From NCBI RefSeq assembly GCF_026011735.1, contig NZ_BRVN01000002.1, positions 62,001 through 126,000 of the forward strand: a stretch of DNA of 64,000 nucleotides, in the 5' to 3' direction. Position numbers and translations under genes: made by a program. Of the stretch, positions 1 to 9,549 are shown in pieces. This DNA comes from Dietzia sp. NCCP-2495 (lineage in GTDB: Bacteria > Actinomycetota > Actinomycetes > Mycobacteriales > Mycobacteriaceae). The notes beneath the pieces were generated by a model. It ran no database searches. It was given only the letters and a program-made list of their open reading frames with translations, and had not been told where the DNA came from. Numbering within the stretch: the stretch's first letter is position 1; each line of letters starts with the position of its first letter.

Positions 1-762
1 CGCGACGAACCAGTCGTACCCGTTGACCTCCACCGTCGCGCACACTCCGCCGGCGCCCTCGACGAGCGCGCGTCCGGGCAGCCAGTCCCATTCGGGGCAC
101 GAATGCTGGGCCCAGACGGTGTGCACTCCGCAGGCCACGGACGCCAGGTCGACCGAGCCCGAGCCGAGCATCCGGATCGTCGCGGCACCCCTGCTGAGGC
201 GGTGGAACGGGTCGGCGAGGTCGGGGTCGTCGAAGAACGGGGGGTGGAGGTAGGTGGCGAGGCTCCCCGCGGCGAGATCGCCGGCGTCGAGGTGGGGGAC
301 GGGGACACCGTTGCGTCGGGTCGGGATGGAGGACCCGCCGACAAACGTGTCGCCGGTGACCGGCCGGTGGACCGCGCCGAGCAGGTAGTCGTCGGGCCCG
401 GTGAGTGCCACCGCCGAGCACCAGTAGTCGGATCCGTTGACGAAGTTGTAGGTGCCGTCGACGGGGTCCACGACCCATCGTCGTTCGTCGGCCCCCGGGA
501 CGAGCGTGCCCTCCTCTCCCAGGACGCCGTCACCTGGGCGGTGCCGGGCCAGCAGGGCGGTGATGCGGGCCTCGGCGGCGTTGTCCGCCTCGGTGACGAC
601 GTCGGACACGGAGGTCTTGTGTCGGACGTCGAGGCCGCCCTCGCGCAGGCGACGGGCCAGGGTCCCGGCGTCGACGACGAGGCGCGCCGCCAGGTCGACG
701 TCCGTCAGTGTCGCGGTGGTCTCGTCGGGCAGGTGGCGGGGTGTGCGGGTATCGGTGGACAT
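1..762 (-). CDS. hisN: Histidinol-phosphatase, inositol monophosphatase family (3' end cut by window edge)
   Basis: The minus strand is open from an ATG at 762 to the window edge (254 codons), so the C-terminus is missing. The translation shows the metal-binding motifs of the inositol monophosphatase superfamily: GEEG about 90 residues in, DPVDGTYNF shortly after, and [12 protein letters not shown] near the edge. In actinobacteria this family member hydrolyses histidinol phosphate in histidine synthesis. Its head-to-head position with prfB matches the hisN-prfB pair of corynebacteria. The specific substrate (histidinol phosphate rather than inositol phosphate) is inferred from that context. 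Confidence 0.85.
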   Translation of the reverse strand, partial: MSTDTRTPRHLPDETTATLTDVDLAARLVVDAGTLARRLREGGLDVRHKTSVSDVVTEADNAAEARITALLARHRPGDGVLGEEGTLVPGADERRWVVDPVDGTYNFVNGSDYWCSAVALTGPDDYLLGAVHRPVTGDTFVGGSSIPTRRNGVPVPHLDAGDLAAGSLATYLHPPFFDDPDLADPFHRLSRGAATIRMLGSGSVDLASVACGVHTVWAQHSCPEWDWLPGRALVEGAGGVCATVEVNGYDWFVA

Positions 763-932
763 GGTCTTCCTCCGCTGATCGGCCGTGGTGGCTCCGCTGC
801 CCGGGTGTCGGTAGCGGGTCCGTGGCGCCGACGCTACCCCCGGCGGGCGACAATCCGACGTGGGAAGGGTCACGGGCGGGAGACGGGCGTGCGAACACGA
901 GGAGACGAGGGAGCCGCGTAGAGTTGGAAACC

Positions 933-2054
933 GTGCACCCTGACGTCTCTGCTGATATCGCCGCCCTCGACACCACCATGACCACGGTCGAGAAGGTCCT
1001 CGACATCGAGGAACTCGCCAGACGCGTCGACGAGCTCGAGCAGATGGCCGCCGACCCCGACCTGTGGAACGACCAGGACCGCGCGCAGAAGGTCACCAGC
1101 GAGCTGTCCTATATCCAGGCGGACCTGCGCAGGTGCCGCGAGCTCCGAGGCCGGATCGACGATCTGCCGCTCATGTACGAGCTCGCCGAGGAGGCGCAGG
1201 CCGAGGGCGATTCCTCGGCGGTCGAGGAGGCCGATTCCGAGCGCGCGTCGCTGCGTGAGGACGTGGAGGCGCTCGAGGTCAAGACCATGCTCAGCGGTGA
1301 GTACGACCAGCGTGACGCCGTGGTGAACATCCGCGCCGGCGCGGGCGGGGTGGACGCCGCGGATTTCGCCGAGATGCTCATGCGTATGTACATCCGCTGG
1401 GCCGAGAAGGCGGGCCACAAGGTCGAGGTGTACGACACCTCGTACGCGGAGGAGGCGGGCATCAAGTCCGCCACGTTCGTCGTCAAGGACCCGTACATGT
1501 ACGGGACGCTGTCGGTTGAGCAGGGCGCGCACCGTCTCGTCCGCATCTCGCCGTTCGACAACCAGGGCCGCCGGCAGACCTCGTTCGCCGAGGTGGAGGT
1601 GCTGCCCGTGGTGGAGACCGTCGACTCGATCGACGTCCCGGAGAACGAGGTCCGCGTCGATGTGTACCGATCGTCCGGTCCCGGCGGTCAGTCCGTCAAC
1701 ACCACCGACTCGGCGGTCCGGCTCACCCACATCCCCACGGGCATCGTGGTGACGTGCCAGAACGAGAAGTCGCAGCTGCAGAACAAGGTCGCCGCCATGA
1801 AGGTGCTGCAGGCCAAGCTGCTCGAGCGCAAGCGCCAGGAGGAGCGCGCCGCGATGGACGCGCTCGGTGCCGGCGGCAACGCGTCGTGGGGTAACCAGAT
1901 GCGGTCCTACGTCCTGCACCCGTACCAGATGGTCAAGGACCTCCGGACCGAGTACGAGGTCAACAATCCGTCCGCGGTCCTGGACGGGGACATCGACGCG
2001 TTCATCGAGGCCGGCATCCGCTGGCGTATGCGGGAGGGAGCCGACGCCGAATGA
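933..2054 (+). CDS. prfB: Peptide chain release factor 2
   Basis: Protein of 373 residues that recognises UGA and UAA stop codons and triggers peptide release on the ribosome. The class-specific recognition motif SPF is at residues 206-208 and the catalytic GGQ at 251-253 within [10 protein letters not shown]. The GTG at 933 is chosen because the product then aligns with the start of mycobacterial RF2 (…ADIAALD). An in-frame TTG at 924 is the alternative. The frame is continuous, so the autoregulatory frameshift known from Escherichia coli RF2 is absent. The stop overlaps the next start as ATGA, which suggests translational coupling. Confidence 0.95.
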   Translation: MHPDVSADIAALDTTMTTVEKVLDIEELARRVDELEQMAADPDLWNDQDRAQKVTSELSYIQADLRRCRELRGRIDDLPLMYELAEEAQAEGDSSAVEEADSERASLREDVEALEVKTMLSGEYDQRDAVVNIRAGAGGVDAADFAEMLMRMYIRWAEKAGHKVEVYDTSYAEEAGIKSATFVVKDPYMYGTLSVEQGAHRLVRISPFDNQGRRQTSFAEVEVLPVVETVDSIDVPENEVRVDVYRSSGPGGQSVNTTDSAVRLTHIPTGIVVTCQNEKSQLQNKVAAMKVLQAKLLERKRQEERAAMDALGAGGNASWGNQMRSYVLHPYQMVKDLRTEYEVNNPSAVLDGDIDAFIEAGIRWRMREGADAE

Positions 2055-2947
2055 GGCTCGACACCGACTTCGGCGGGATCCTGTCCTGGCTGAGCAACCA
2101 GGGGCTCGAGATCGCGCTCCTGGTCCTGGGTGCGGCCCTGCTCACCCGCGTCATCACCAAGATCGCCCGGATGTGGACGGAGCGGATCGACCGCCAGAAC
2201 TCCGACAAGGACATGTGGTCGGAGGACTCCAAGCACCTGCACTCGCTCGTCCAGGTGCTCTCGTACGTCATCGTCGGCGTGCTCTACATCATCGTCGCCA
2301 TCCAGATCCTGCTGCGGTTCGGCGTCAACCTCGTCGCCCTCGTGGCCCCGGCGACCGTCCTCGGTGCCGCCCTGGGCTTCGGTGCGCAGCGGATCGTCCA
2401 GGATTTCCTCGCGGGCTTCTTCGCGTTGGCCGAGCGCCAGTACGGCTACGGCGACATCGTCGAGCTCACCACGTCCACCGGGGTCGCCGCGGGCACCGTG
2501 GAGGACGTCACGTTGCGTGTGACCAGGCTGCGGACGCTCGACGGTGAGGCCGTCATCGTCCCCAACGGCCAGATCATCACCGCGATCAACCAGTCGCAGG
2601 ACTGGGCCCGCGCGGTCGTCGACGTGCCGGTGCCCAACTCGGCGGACCTGGACCTCGTCCACGACGTCCTGGGCGAGATCTGCCGCGACATCGTCCACGA
2701 CGACTACGTGGGGGTCTACATCCTCGACGAGCCGAGCGTCATGGGAGTCCAGGCGATCCGGCTCGAGCAGACCGTCCTCCGGTTGTTGGCGCGGACCAAG
2801 CCCGGTATGCAGTGGGAGGTCGGCCGGCGCATGCGCGCGGTGATCCTGCGTCGGTTCCGGCAGGAGGGGATCGTCCTCGAGCCCGAGGCGCTGGCCGCGA
2901 TCCGCGCGGGGATGGTGCGCCCCGACGACGCGGAGGCGGGGGTCTGA
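2051..2947 (+). CDS. Small-conductance mechanosensitive ion channel (MscS family)
   Basis: Membrane protein of 298 residues, counterpart of Rv3104c. There are three hydrophobic segments (about residues 17-40, 66-92 and 95-125). The third is the Gly/Ala-rich pore-lining helix, [22 protein letters not shown] cytoplasmic beta domain follows, with the typical VPNGQI turn. Such channels open under membrane tension and release solutes during osmotic downshock. The ATG overlaps the prfB stop and the TGA overlaps the next ATG, so it sits inside one transcription unit. Confidence 0.88.
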   Translation: MRLDTDFGGILSWLSNQGLEIALLVLGAALLTRVITKIARMWTERIDRQNSDKDMWSEDSKHLHSLVQVLSYVIVGVLYIIVAIQILLRFGVNLVALVAPATVLGAALGFGAQRIVQDFLAGFFALAERQYGYGDIVELTTSTGVAAGTVEDVTLRVTRLRTLDGEAVIVPNGQIITAINQSQDWARAVVDVPVPNSADLDLVHDVLGEICRDIVHDDYVGVYILDEPSVMGVQAIRLEQTVLRLLARTKPGMQWEVGRRMRAVILRRFRQEGIVLEPEALAAIRAGMVRPDDAEAGV

Positions 2948-3501
2948 TGTCGCGGAAGAGCGGTGCGGGCGGCAGTGGCGACGACGGCGAGGGCACGTCG
3001 ACGCGGGGCGGGGTCACCACGGGCGAGCCGGAGACAGGACAGACTCGTCCGGAGGCGCTGTCGCTGCTCCTGGAGTTCGTCAAGATGTCGCGGACCAGTG
3101 CGATCCTGCTCGTCGTCTTCCTGCTGACCGGGGCCTTGTACCTGGTCGTGCGGGAGGAGCCCGTCGTGGCGTTCCGGTCGCCACAGAACCCCGACACCTC
3201 GCACACCGGCGAGGCGGGCCCGACGTCGGAGGAATCGTCCGGAACGACCGCCCCGGATCAGTCCACGGGTGTCACGACGCCGCCGGTGCCGTCGTCACCC
3301 TCTCCGTCACCCACCGGGGCCGAGCCGGGGGCCGACGGCGACACGGCCTCGGAGACGACCGACACGTCGGTTCCGGCGAGGAGGCCGGGCGCCGACGGTG
3401 GACCGGCAGCGACGGAGCCCGCGCCGACCGGGGGAGACCAGGCCCCGGCGACGCCGATTCCAGACGCGCAGGCGACGGGCACCGGCGTCCCGGACTCGTA
3501 G
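2947..3501 (+). CDS. Proline/threonine-rich single-pass membrane protein (Rv3103c-like)
   Basis: Protein of 184 residues of unknown function. A charged N-terminus is followed by one membrane helix (about residues 53-70, ILLVVFLLTGALYLVV) and then a low-complexity tail of Pro, Thr, Ser, Gly and Ala that probably lies outside the membrane. It occupies the same place as Rv3103c, between the MscS gene and ftsE, which is the main reason to accept it. The ATG at 2947 overlaps the preceding TGA. A role near FtsEX at the division site is possible but is only context-based inference. Confidence 0.75.
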   Translation: MSRKSGAGGSGDDGEGTSTRGGVTTGEPETGQTRPEALSLLLEFVKMSRTSAILLVVFLLTGALYLVVREEPVVAFRSPQNPDTSHTGEAGPTSEESSGTTAPDQSTGVTTPPVPSSPSPSPTGAEPGADGDTASETTDTSVPARRPGADGGPAATEPAPTGGDQAPATPIPDAQATGTGVPDS

Positions 3502-3583
3502 TCGACGGGCACGAGCGGTCTGGACGCGGGACGAATCCATCGCGGAGGGTGGCGCGTGGCAGATGTGACGCTAGGCTGCTCGT

Positions 3584-4273
3584 GTGATCAGTGTTTCTCA
3601 TGTGACCAAGTCGTACGCCGCGTCGGCGCGTCCGGCTCTGTCGGATGTGAGCGTGGAGGTCGGTAAGGGCGAGTTCGCGTTCCTCATCGGCGCCTCCGGC
3701 TCGGGGAAGTCCACGTTCCTCCGGCTCCTGCTGCGCGAGGACCGTGCGGATTCGGGCGCGCTCGTCGTGGCCGGGCACGACCTCGTCACGATGAAGCCGA
3801 AGCACATCCCGGTGCTCCGGCGGTCCCTCGGCGTCGTGTTCCAGGATTTCCGACTGCTGGAGGGCAAGACCGTGGCGGAGAACGTCGCCTTCGCCCTCCA
3901 GGTGATCGGTAAATCCCCCAAGGAGATCGCCAAGGTCGTGCCCGAGACCCTCGACATGGTGGGGCTCGGCAACAAGGCCACCCGCCGCCCGCACGAGCTC
4001 TCCGGCGGCGAGCAGCAGCGCGTCGCGATCGCGCGAGCCTTCGTCAACCGCCCGAAGCTCCTGCTGGCGGACGAGCCGACCGGCAACCTCGACCCCGAGA
4101 CCAGCGAGGACATCATGCTCCTGCTCGACAGGATCAACAGGACGGGGACCACGGTTCTCATGGCCACCCATGATCGGCACATCGTCGACCGGTCGCGACG
4201 CCGCGTCGTCGAACTCGTCGACGGCGCGGTCGTCCGCGACGACGCCCGCGGCACCTACGGGGTCGACCGCTGA
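3584..4273 (+). CDS. ftsE: Cell division ABC transporter ATP-binding protein FtsE
   Basis: Protein of 229 residues, the usual FtsE length. Walker A GASGSGKS is at residues 36-43, the Q-loop is in VFQDFRLL, the ABC signature LSGGEQQ starts near 139, and Walker B LLLADEP with the following TGNLDPET is near 160. FtsE hydrolyses ATP on the cytoplasmic face of FtsX and drives activation of a peptidoglycan hydrolase at the septum. The GTG start lies six bases after a TAGGCT box (3572-3577), which fits a leaderless transcript that starts at the GTG. It is followed directly by ftsX. Confidence 0.96.
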   Translation: MISVSHVTKSYAASARPALSDVSVEVGKGEFAFLIGASGSGKSTFLRLLLREDRADSGALVVAGHDLVTMKPKHIPVLRRSLGVVFQDFRLLEGKTVAENVAFALQVIGKSPKEIAKVVPETLDMVGLGNKATRRPHELSGGEQQRVAIARAFVNRPKLLLADEPTGNLDPETSEDIMLLLDRINRTGTTVLMATHDRHIVDRSRRRVVELVDGAVVRDDARGTYGVDR

Positions 4274-5178
4274 TGGCCGCCGCGTCGTTTATCGCCTCGG
4301 AGATCGGCCAGGGGCTGCGCCGGAACCTGTCCATGACACTGGCCATGATCATCACCACCGCCGTGGCGCTGGGGATGCTCGGCGCGGGCGTACTGGTGGT
4401 GATCACCGCCTCCGCCAGCCAGGACAAGTACGACTACCTCAACGAGTTCCGCGTCTACGTCGACCGATCGATCTCGATCGAGGACCCGGACTGTGAGGCC
4501 GACTGCGCGACCATCAGGGACCAGCTCGAGTCCACCGACGGGGTCGCCACGGTGGAGTACAAGAACCCCACCCAGACCTACGAGGAGTTCGTCGATCTCT
4601 TCGCGTCCACGGACCCGGTCCTGGTCGAGTCCACCTCACCGGATGCGCTCGGGTCCCGGTTCACCCTGACCCTGACCGATCCCACCCGCGCCGAGGCCGT
4701 GGCGACAGAGCTGGCAGCGGTCGAGGGCATCGAGGTGGTCCAGGGGCAGGGCGAGTTGGTCGAGCGCGTCTTCTCTATCCTCGACAGCATCCGTAACGCG
4801 GCCTTCGCGATCGCCGTGGTCCAACTCGTCGCCACGGTCCTGCTCATCGCCAACATGACCCAGATCGCGGCGTTCACCCGCCGCACCGCCGTCGGGATCA
4901 TGCGCCTCGTCGGTGCCAGTCGCAGGTACACCGACCTGCCGTTCATCCTCGAAGCGGTCATCGCCGCCGTGGTCGGCGCGGTCCTGGCCGTGGGCGGCCT
5001 GCTCGTGGGCAAGAGCGTCTTCCTCGACCGCATTCTCGACGAGGCGTACCGGGCCAACCTCATCGAGCGGATCACCACCTCCGACATCCTGCTCATGGCG
5101 CCGGTGCTCGTCGTCGCGGGCGGCGTGGTCTCCGCGCTGACCGCCTGGGCGACACTGCGGCTGGTGGTCAAGGACTGA
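4273..5178 (+). CDS. ftsX: Cell division permease-like protein FtsX
   Basis: Protein of 301 residues with the FtsX topology: an N-terminal helix (about residues 20-44), a long extracellular loop with two Cys (DCEADC), and three C-terminal helices (about 170-195, 220-245 and 275-298). FtsX carries no substrate. It passes ATPase cycles of FtsE through the membrane to cell-wall hydrolases (the RipC system in mycobacteria). The ATG at 4273 shares its A with the ftsE TGA, giving tight coupling of the two subunits. Confidence 0.95.
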   Translation: MAAASFIASEIGQGLRRNLSMTLAMIITTAVALGMLGAGVLVVITASASQDKYDYLNEFRVYVDRSISIEDPDCEADCATIRDQLESTDGVATVEYKNPTQTYEEFVDLFASTDPVLVESTSPDALGSRFTLTLTDPTRAEAVATELAAVEGIEVVQGQGELVERVFSILDSIRNAAFAIAVVQLVATVLLIANMTQIAAFTRRTAVGIMRLVGASRRYTDLPFILEAVIAAVVGAVLAVGGLLVGKSVFLDRILDEAYRANLIERITTSDILLMAPVLVVAGGVVSALTAWATLRLVVKD

Positions 5179-5208
5179 GCGGGTTCGGCACCGCCGGCGC
5201 GGCTGATC

Positions 5209-5247
5209 TAGACTGTGGGGTCTGCCCTACCGGGAACAAGGAGGTGA
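5209..5247 (+). promoter_or_regulatory. Promoter -10 and strong ribosome binding site for smpB
   Basis: A TAGACT box at 5209-5214 lies downstream of the ftsX stop, and AAGGAGGTGA at 5238-5247 is a near-complete anti-16S match six bases before the GTG of smpB. This suggests a separate smpB transcript in addition to read-through from ftsEX. No clear -35 hexamer is visible. Confidence 0.5.
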
Positions 5248-5253
5248 ACCGGC

Positions 5254-5763
5254 GTGGCCAAGAAGAACAAGAAGAAGGGCGCGTCGTCCCTCGGTACCGA
5301 CGGGAGCATCGTCGCCAGCAACCGCAAGGCGAAGCACGAATACCAGATCCTCGACACCTACGAGGCGGGGATCGCGCTGGTGGGGACCGAGATCAAGAGC
5401 ATGCGCGAGGGCAAGGCCTCGCTGGTCGATGCGTTCGCGACGGTCGACGACGGCGAGGTCTGGCTCCGCGGGCTCCACATCCCCGAGTACTCCCACGGGA
5501 GCTGGACCAACCACGCGCCCAAGCGGGCCCGCAAATTGCTGCTGCACCGTCGTGAGATCGACTCGCTCATCGGCAAGGTCCGCGACGGGAACGCGACGCT
5601 CGTGCCGCTGTCGCTCTACTTCGTCGGCGGGCGGGTGAAGGTCGAGCTCGCCGTCGCGCGCGGTAAGCAGGCCCACGACAAGCGCCACGACATCGCTCGT
5701 CGGACAGCCGAACGCGAGGCGGTCCGGGAGATGGGCAGGAAGATCAAGGGCATGCGGGGATGA
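5254..5763 (+). CDS. smpB: SsrA-binding protein SmpB
   Basis: Protein of 169 residues that binds tmRNA and brings it to stalled ribosomes for trans-translation. The family core is clear ([52 protein letters not shown]). A Lys-rich N-terminus and a basic C-terminal tail that reaches the decoding centre are both present. The GTG start is fixed by the strong Shine-Dalgarno at 5238-5247. Its RNA partner ssrA is encoded about 1 kb downstream, as in mycobacteria. Confidence 0.97.
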   Translation: MAKKNKKKGASSLGTDGSIVASNRKAKHEYQILDTYEAGIALVGTEIKSMREGKASLVDAFATVDDGEVWLRGLHIPEYSHGSWTNHAPKRARKLLLHRREIDSLIGKVRDGNATLVPLSLYFVGGRVKVELAVARGKQAHDKRHDIARRTAEREAVREMGRKIKGMRG

Positions 5764-6608
5764 TGCCCGTCGTGCTGGCGTCCACGTCAGCGGTGGCGTA
5801 CGGCATCAGCGACTACCTCGGCGGAGTCGCCTCCCGGCGCGCGCGGGCCCTGCGCGTCGTCAGCATCTCCTACCCGGTCTCGATAGGCCTCGTGGGGATC
5901 GCCGCGATCATCGCGGGAGGATCGCCGACGCTCGCCGGACTGGCCTGGGGACTGGCCTCGGGGGTGGCCTCCGGCATCGCCGTGTGGAGCTTCTACGTCG
6001 CCCTGTCCAGGGGGCCGATGAGTGTCATCTCGCCGATCACCGCGGTCCTCGCCGCGGCCGGACCGCTGGCGTTCGGCCTGGCGGCGGGGGAGCGTCCCGG
6101 GGGCACGGCGCTCGTGGGGATGGCCATCGCGCTGGTGGCGACGGTCCTGGTGTCCATGGAGGACGAACAGGGGTCGTCCGTCGCCCACGGTCGCCTCACC
6201 CGGCAGCTGTTCGTACTGTCGATCTTGTCCGGCCTGGCGTTCGCCGCCTTCTTCGTCCTGCTCGCGCAGGTGCCCGAGGGGCAGGGGTTGTGGCCGGTCG
6301 GTGCGTCGCGTGTCGGGGCGACCGTCATCCTGCTCGTCGCGGCGGTCGCGGCGAGGGAGTCGTTCCGGTTCGCCCGCAGGCTCATCGCCGTGGGCGTGGT
6401 GATCGCCGTGTTCGACGCCGTCGCCAACGGGACGTTCTACTTCGCGGCGCAGGCGGGGATGCTCTCGCTGGTCAGCGTGATCGCCGCCCTCTATCCGGCG
6501 TTCACCGTCGCGCTCGCTGTGACCCATGGTGGAGAACGTCTCAGGATCGTCCAGGTCGTCGGGCTCGCGCTGGCCGCGGTGGCGATCTCCCTCCTGGCAC
6601 TGGCGTGA
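5760..6608 (+). CDS. EamA/DMT-superfamily exporter
   Basis: Integral membrane protein of 282 residues with about ten short hydrophobic helices in two halves, the pattern of EamA (drug/metabolite transporter) proteins. The substrate cannot be told. Two ATG codons (5760 and 5763) compete. The first overlaps the smpB stop as ATGA, so it is translated with smpB. The stop codon opens a short direct repeat (see 6606-6645). Confidence 0.8.
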   Translation: MMPVVLASTSAVAYGISDYLGGVASRRARALRVVSISYPVSIGLVGIAAIIAGGSPTLAGLAWGLASGVASGIAVWSFYVALSRGPMSVISPITAVLAAAGPLAFGLAAGERPGGTALVGMAIALVATVLVSMEDEQGSSVAHGRLTRQLFVLSILSGLAFAAFFVLLAQVPEGQGLWPVGASRVGATVILLVAAVAARESFRFARRLIAVGVVIAVFDAVANGTFYFAAQAGMLSLVSVIAALYPAFTVALAVTHGGERLRIVQVVGLALAAVAISLLALA

Positions 6609-6645
6609 ATCTCCCGGCTCCGGTGTGAGTCTCCCGCTACCGGCC
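6606..6645 (+). repeat. Two-copy 20-bp tandem repeat starting at a stop codon
   Basis: Copies at 6606-6625 and 6626-6645 share TGARTCTCCCG and a CCGG end. The first base is the T of the TGA that ends the DMT exporter gene. It is one of several short tandem repeats at gene 3' ends in this window. Confidence 0.55.
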
Positions 6646-6697
6646 TGAGGTCGGTGCGGAGACCGAGATCACGCTGGTCCCGGGCGGCCTGACGGGG

Positions 6698-6703
6698 TAG
6701 AGT
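6698..6703 (+). promoter_or_regulatory. Putative -10 box of ssrA
   Basis: TAGAGT lies about 40 bases before the mature tmRNA 5' end, leaving a leader of roughly 30 bases for RNase P removal. No good -35 hexamer is visible, so this is tentative. Confidence 0.4.
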
Positions 6704-6738
6704 GAACACTCCGTCGTCGAGAGTCGACGGACCTGCTA

Positions 6739-7110
6739 GGGGCTGATGTGGTTTCGACTACGTGAGTTGACGCAGGGGAAGCGTGCCGGTGCAGGCCAGA
6801 GACCACCGTGAGCGTCGTGGCAACCAATTACGCGCCGATACCAATCAGCGCGACTACGCCCTCGCTGCCTGATCAGCGAGCCCGTAGTCTGTCGGCCCGG
6901 GGTCGCCCTCGCCCCGGTCCCCGGCATCATCTAGAGGGATCACCGGCCCATCCGGTCACGGGGTGGGTCGGGACACCAAACAGTGACTGGGATCGTCATC
7001 ACCAACACGTCCGCATGAGGGTGAGATCCGAGTAGAGGCCATCGCGGACTGCGCACGGAGAAGCCCTGCCGACGCTGCGGAGGACCCGGGTTCAATTCCC
7101 GGCAGCTCCA
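6739..7110 (+). ncRNA. ssrA: Transfer-messenger RNA (tmRNA)
   Basis: One-piece tmRNA of about 372 nt. The 5' end GGGGCTGATG pairs with the 3' end CAGCTCC, and the T arm (GGGTTCAATTCCC) precedes the 3' end. The tag reading frame is 6834-6872 and encodes ADTNQRDYALAA followed by TGA. The ALAA end is the degradation signal. CCA appears not to be encoded. tmRNA frees stalled ribosomes together with SmpB and tags the unfinished protein for proteolysis. Confidence 0.95.
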
Positions 7111-7118
7111 CACTCGGG

Positions 7119-7153
7119 CCTCACCCCCGGTCGAGTTTCGACCGGGGGTGAGG
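7119..7153 (+). terminator. Hairpin terminator after ssrA
   Basis: Perfect 15-bp stem (7119-7133 with 7139-7153) and a five-base loop AGTTT, starting eight bases after the tmRNA 3' end. There is no U tract, as is common in high-GC actinobacteria. Confidence 0.8.
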
Positions 7154-7285
7154 TGCATCCAGGGGCTTTCGGCCTCGCTCGAGGTGGGACGCGGGGGAGG
7201 GGACTCGATGTTCGGTACCCTCTCGCATAGCGCCGATCACCGGGAGTGGTCGGGTTTCACCCGGTAGAGAAAGGCCGTCGCACAC

Positions 7286-8023
7286 GTGAACGCCAAGCCC
7301 AACAAGAGCACCAAGGTGCTGCAGACGAAGTCCAACAACGGGATGCTCATCACGGTCATCGCTCTCATCGCGGTCGCCGTGGTGGTCCTCGGTGGTGTCA
7401 TCTGGATGGCGCAACGCGGTGGTGAGGCGAACCCGATCTCGTTCGGCGAGACGGCGGATCCGGCGATCGAGATCACGGACACCGGCGTCATGGTGGTCGG
7501 CGAGGCGGACGCGCCGACCATCCAGGTGTGGGAGGACTACATGTGTCCCGCTTGTGGCAACTTCGAGGCCACGAACGGCTCGGCGATCGCCGAGGCGATC
7601 GAGGCAGGCGACCTGCGCGCGGAGTTCCACACGCTGAACTTCCTCAACGCGCAGTCCGGTTCCGGTGAGTACTCGACCCGGGCCCTGGCCGCGATCCAGT
7701 GCGTCGCGGCGAAGGACACGCTGCCGACCTTCCTCGCCGTCAAGGAGGCCTTCTTCACCAACCAGCCGGCAGAGGGCGGCGGCGACCTCAGTGCGCGCGA
7801 GCTCGCCTCGCTGGCCGAGGACGCGGGCGCCAACTCTGACTCCGTCGAGTGCATCGGCAACGTCGAGACCAACGGCGGCATGGACAAGGCGGAGGAGAGC
7901 GCGGACAACGCTCAGAAGACCATCCGCGAGGTCTCTGACCGGGTGTCGACCCCGACCGTCGCCTTCGAGGGCGAGGTCGTCGAGACCGGTAGCCCCACCT
8001 GGCTCACCGACATCATCGGCTGA
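7286..8023 (+). CDS. Membrane-anchored DsbA-like thiol-disulfide oxidoreductase
   Basis: Protein of 245 residues with one N-terminal membrane helix (about 21-43) and an extracytoplasmic thioredoxin-fold DsbA domain. The active site CPAC is at residues 87-90 within YMCPACGNFE. The cis-Pro loop TPTV is near 226. The domain resembles mycobacterial secreted DsbA-like proteins that form or reshuffle disulfides in exported proteins. It has a GTG start and no partner VKOR gene beside it. It stands alone between two hairpin terminators. Confidence 0.82.
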   Translation: MNAKPNKSTKVLQTKSNNGMLITVIALIAVAVVVLGGVIWMAQRGGEANPISFGETADPAIEITDTGVMVVGEADAPTIQVWEDYMCPACGNFEATNGSAIAEAIEAGDLRAEFHTLNFLNAQSGSGEYSTRALAAIQCVAAKDTLPTFLAVKEAFFTNQPAEGGGDLSARELASLAEDAGANSDSVECIGNVETNGGMDKAEESADNAQKTIREVSDRVSTPTVAFEGEVVETGSPTWLTDIIG

Positions 8024-8060
8024 CCCGTCAGGCTCGCTCTGACCTGCGAGTTCGCGTCAT

Positions 8061-8088
8061 CCGGCCCCGCCTCACCCGGCGGGGCCGG
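8061..8088 (+). terminator. Hairpin terminator after the DsbA-like gene
   Basis: An 11-bp GC-only stem (CCGGCCCCGCC with GGCGGGGCCGG) and a six-base loop, 37 bases after the stop codon. Confidence 0.7.
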
Positions 8089-8095
8089 ACCCGAT

Positions 8096-8125
8096 TTGGA
8101 ACCAGTGCGGGTGGTCGTGTAACTT
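8096..8125 (+). promoter_or_regulatory. Putative promoter of tRNA-Ala
   Basis: TTGGAA at 8096-8101 and TAACTT at 8120-8125 are separated by 18 bases and lie about 47 bases before the tRNA. The spacing is good and the hexamers are moderate. Confidence 0.45.
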
Positions 8126-8171
8126 AATCCAGGCCGGTGACCGAGAGGGAAACGGCAGATAACAGAACACG

Positions 8172-8244
8172 GGGCTATGGCGCAGCTGGTAGCGCACCAC
8201 ACTGGCAGTGTGGGGGTCAGGGGTTCGAGTCCCCTTAGCTCCAC
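8172..8244 (+). tRNA. tRNA-Ala (anticodon GGC)
   Basis: Full cloverleaf of 73 nt: acceptor GGGGCTA with TAGCTCC, anticodon loop CTGGCAG in the stem CCACA/TGTGG, and T loop TTCGAGT. Discriminator A at 8244. CCA is not encoded. Confidence 0.96.
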
Positions 8245-8254
8245 AGGAAAGACA

Positions 8255-8287
8255 ATCCCGGATCGTCACCATGACGATTCGGGATTC
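8255..8287 (+). terminator. Hairpin terminator after tRNA-Ala
   Basis: A stem of about 15 bp with one mismatch (AATCCCG..ATCGTCA with TGACGAT..CGGGATT) and a very short loop, starting 11 bases after the tRNA. Confidence 0.6.
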
Positions 8288-8393
8288 GTCATCTCGGCGG
8301 GCTCGTCAACCGGGTCGACCTCGGGGAGCAGCTCGGTCCCGGGCTGACCCGGAAAATGCCACGCCCCGATCCCGGAACTCCTAGGGTCGGGGC

Positions 8394-9491
8394 GTGGACG
8401 CTCTCACCGCCGCCCGGGCTGAACTCGACCACGCCGTCACCGACGGACGGGTGATCGGCTACGTCTGCGGGATCAGGGAATCCGGCGGGTCGCAGATCGT
8501 CGCGGGAGGCGTGCACGAGCTCGGCGGACGGTCCGTGGCCGAGGACGCGGTGTTCGCGTTGTCGTCCACCACCAAACCGCTGGGCGGGATGCTCGCCACG
8601 GCGCTCCTCGAGCGCGGAGTCCTCGAGCTCGATGCCCCGGTTGAGCCCTTGCTGCCCGAGTTGGCGTCACCGCGGGTGCTCGCCCGCCCCGACGGCCCGC
8701 TCGACGACACCGTCCCCGCGGACAGGCCCATCACCCTGCGCCACCTGCTCGCCATGACCGCCGGGTTCGGCTGGGTGGGGGACAACCCCGCGCTCGGCGA
8801 GGCGATGTCCGAGAGCGGCGTGGGGCCCGGGCCGTACGCCCCCTCGATCCCGCCGGAAACGTACCTGCAGCGGCTCGCGGCGCTGCCACTGGCCAGCCAT
8901 CCCGGCGACCGGTGGTGGTACCACACGAGCAGTGACGTCCTGGGTGTCCTGCTGGCACGGGCGACCGGTTCGGGTGTCGCCGCGCTGATGGAGGAGTACG
9001 TGACCGGTCCGCTGGGGCTGGAGGACACGGCGTTCATCGCCGATCCGTCCCGGATGCCGACCTGCTACGGCGCGGGGCAGGATGGGGAGCCGACGGCGCT
9101 GTCCACGGCCGAGAGGTTCGCGAGCCCTCCGGTCTTCGAGTCCCTGGCGTGCGGCCTGGCCTCGACGGTCGGCGACTATCTGACGTTCCTCGACGCTCTC
9201 GTCCACGGCGGACCGGTACTCACCGAGGCCGGGGCGCGGTTGCTGGCGACGGATCAACTCACCGACAGTCAGCGGGGCGCGACGCACGACATGCTCGGCC
9301 CTGGGTGCGGGTACGGGTTCGGAGTCGAGGTGCGCCCGGACGGGGCGGTGGGGTGGGCCGGTGGTCTGGGGTCGATCGGGTATGTCGACCGCCGCCGCGG
9401 CCGGTCGGCGGCGGTGTTCGTCACCCAGTCGTTCGATGTGCCGGGCACGCAGGAAGCCCTGGACCAGGTCTGGCGCCTCCTGCAGGTCTGA
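8394..9491 (+). CDS. Serine hydrolase, beta-lactamase/class C family
   Basis: Protein of 365 residues with the beta-lactamase-related fold used by class C enzymes, D-alanyl-D-alanine carboxypeptidases and esterases. The SxxK motif is Ser58-Thr-Thr-Lys61. The second motif has Tyr at residue 176 (YHTS), and a glycine-rich GWAGGLGS near the C-terminus may be the third. No signal peptide is seen, so the enzyme is probably cytoplasmic and more likely an esterase than an antibiotic-resistance beta-lactamase. A TAGGGT box (8382-8387) ends six bases before the GTG, which fits a leaderless mRNA. Confidence 0.8.
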   Translation: MDALTAARAELDHAVTDGRVIGYVCGIRESGGSQIVAGGVHELGGRSVAEDAVFALSSTTKPLGGMLATALLERGVLELDAPVEPLLPELASPRVLARPDGPLDDTVPADRPITLRHLLAMTAGFGWVGDNPALGEAMSESGVGPGPYAPSIPPETYLQRLAALPLASHPGDRWWYHTSSDVLGVLLARATGSGVAALMEEYVTGPLGLEDTAFIADPSRMPTCYGAGQDGEPTALSTAERFASPPVFESLACGLASTVGDYLTFLDALVHGGPVLTEAGARLLATDQLTDSQRGATHDMLGPGCGYGFGVEVRPDGAVGWAGGLGSIGYVDRRRGRSAAVFVTQSFDVPGTQEALDQVWRLLQV

Positions 9492-9549
9492 CGTCGGTCC
9501 GGGTGTCGCCGGCAGCGTGGGTCGGTGTCGGCCGCGTGGGTGCCCTCGC

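Noticed and set aside
933-1100. Programmed frameshift in prfB
   Set aside because: The frame is continuous from the start and has no early in-frame TGA with a slippery CUU.
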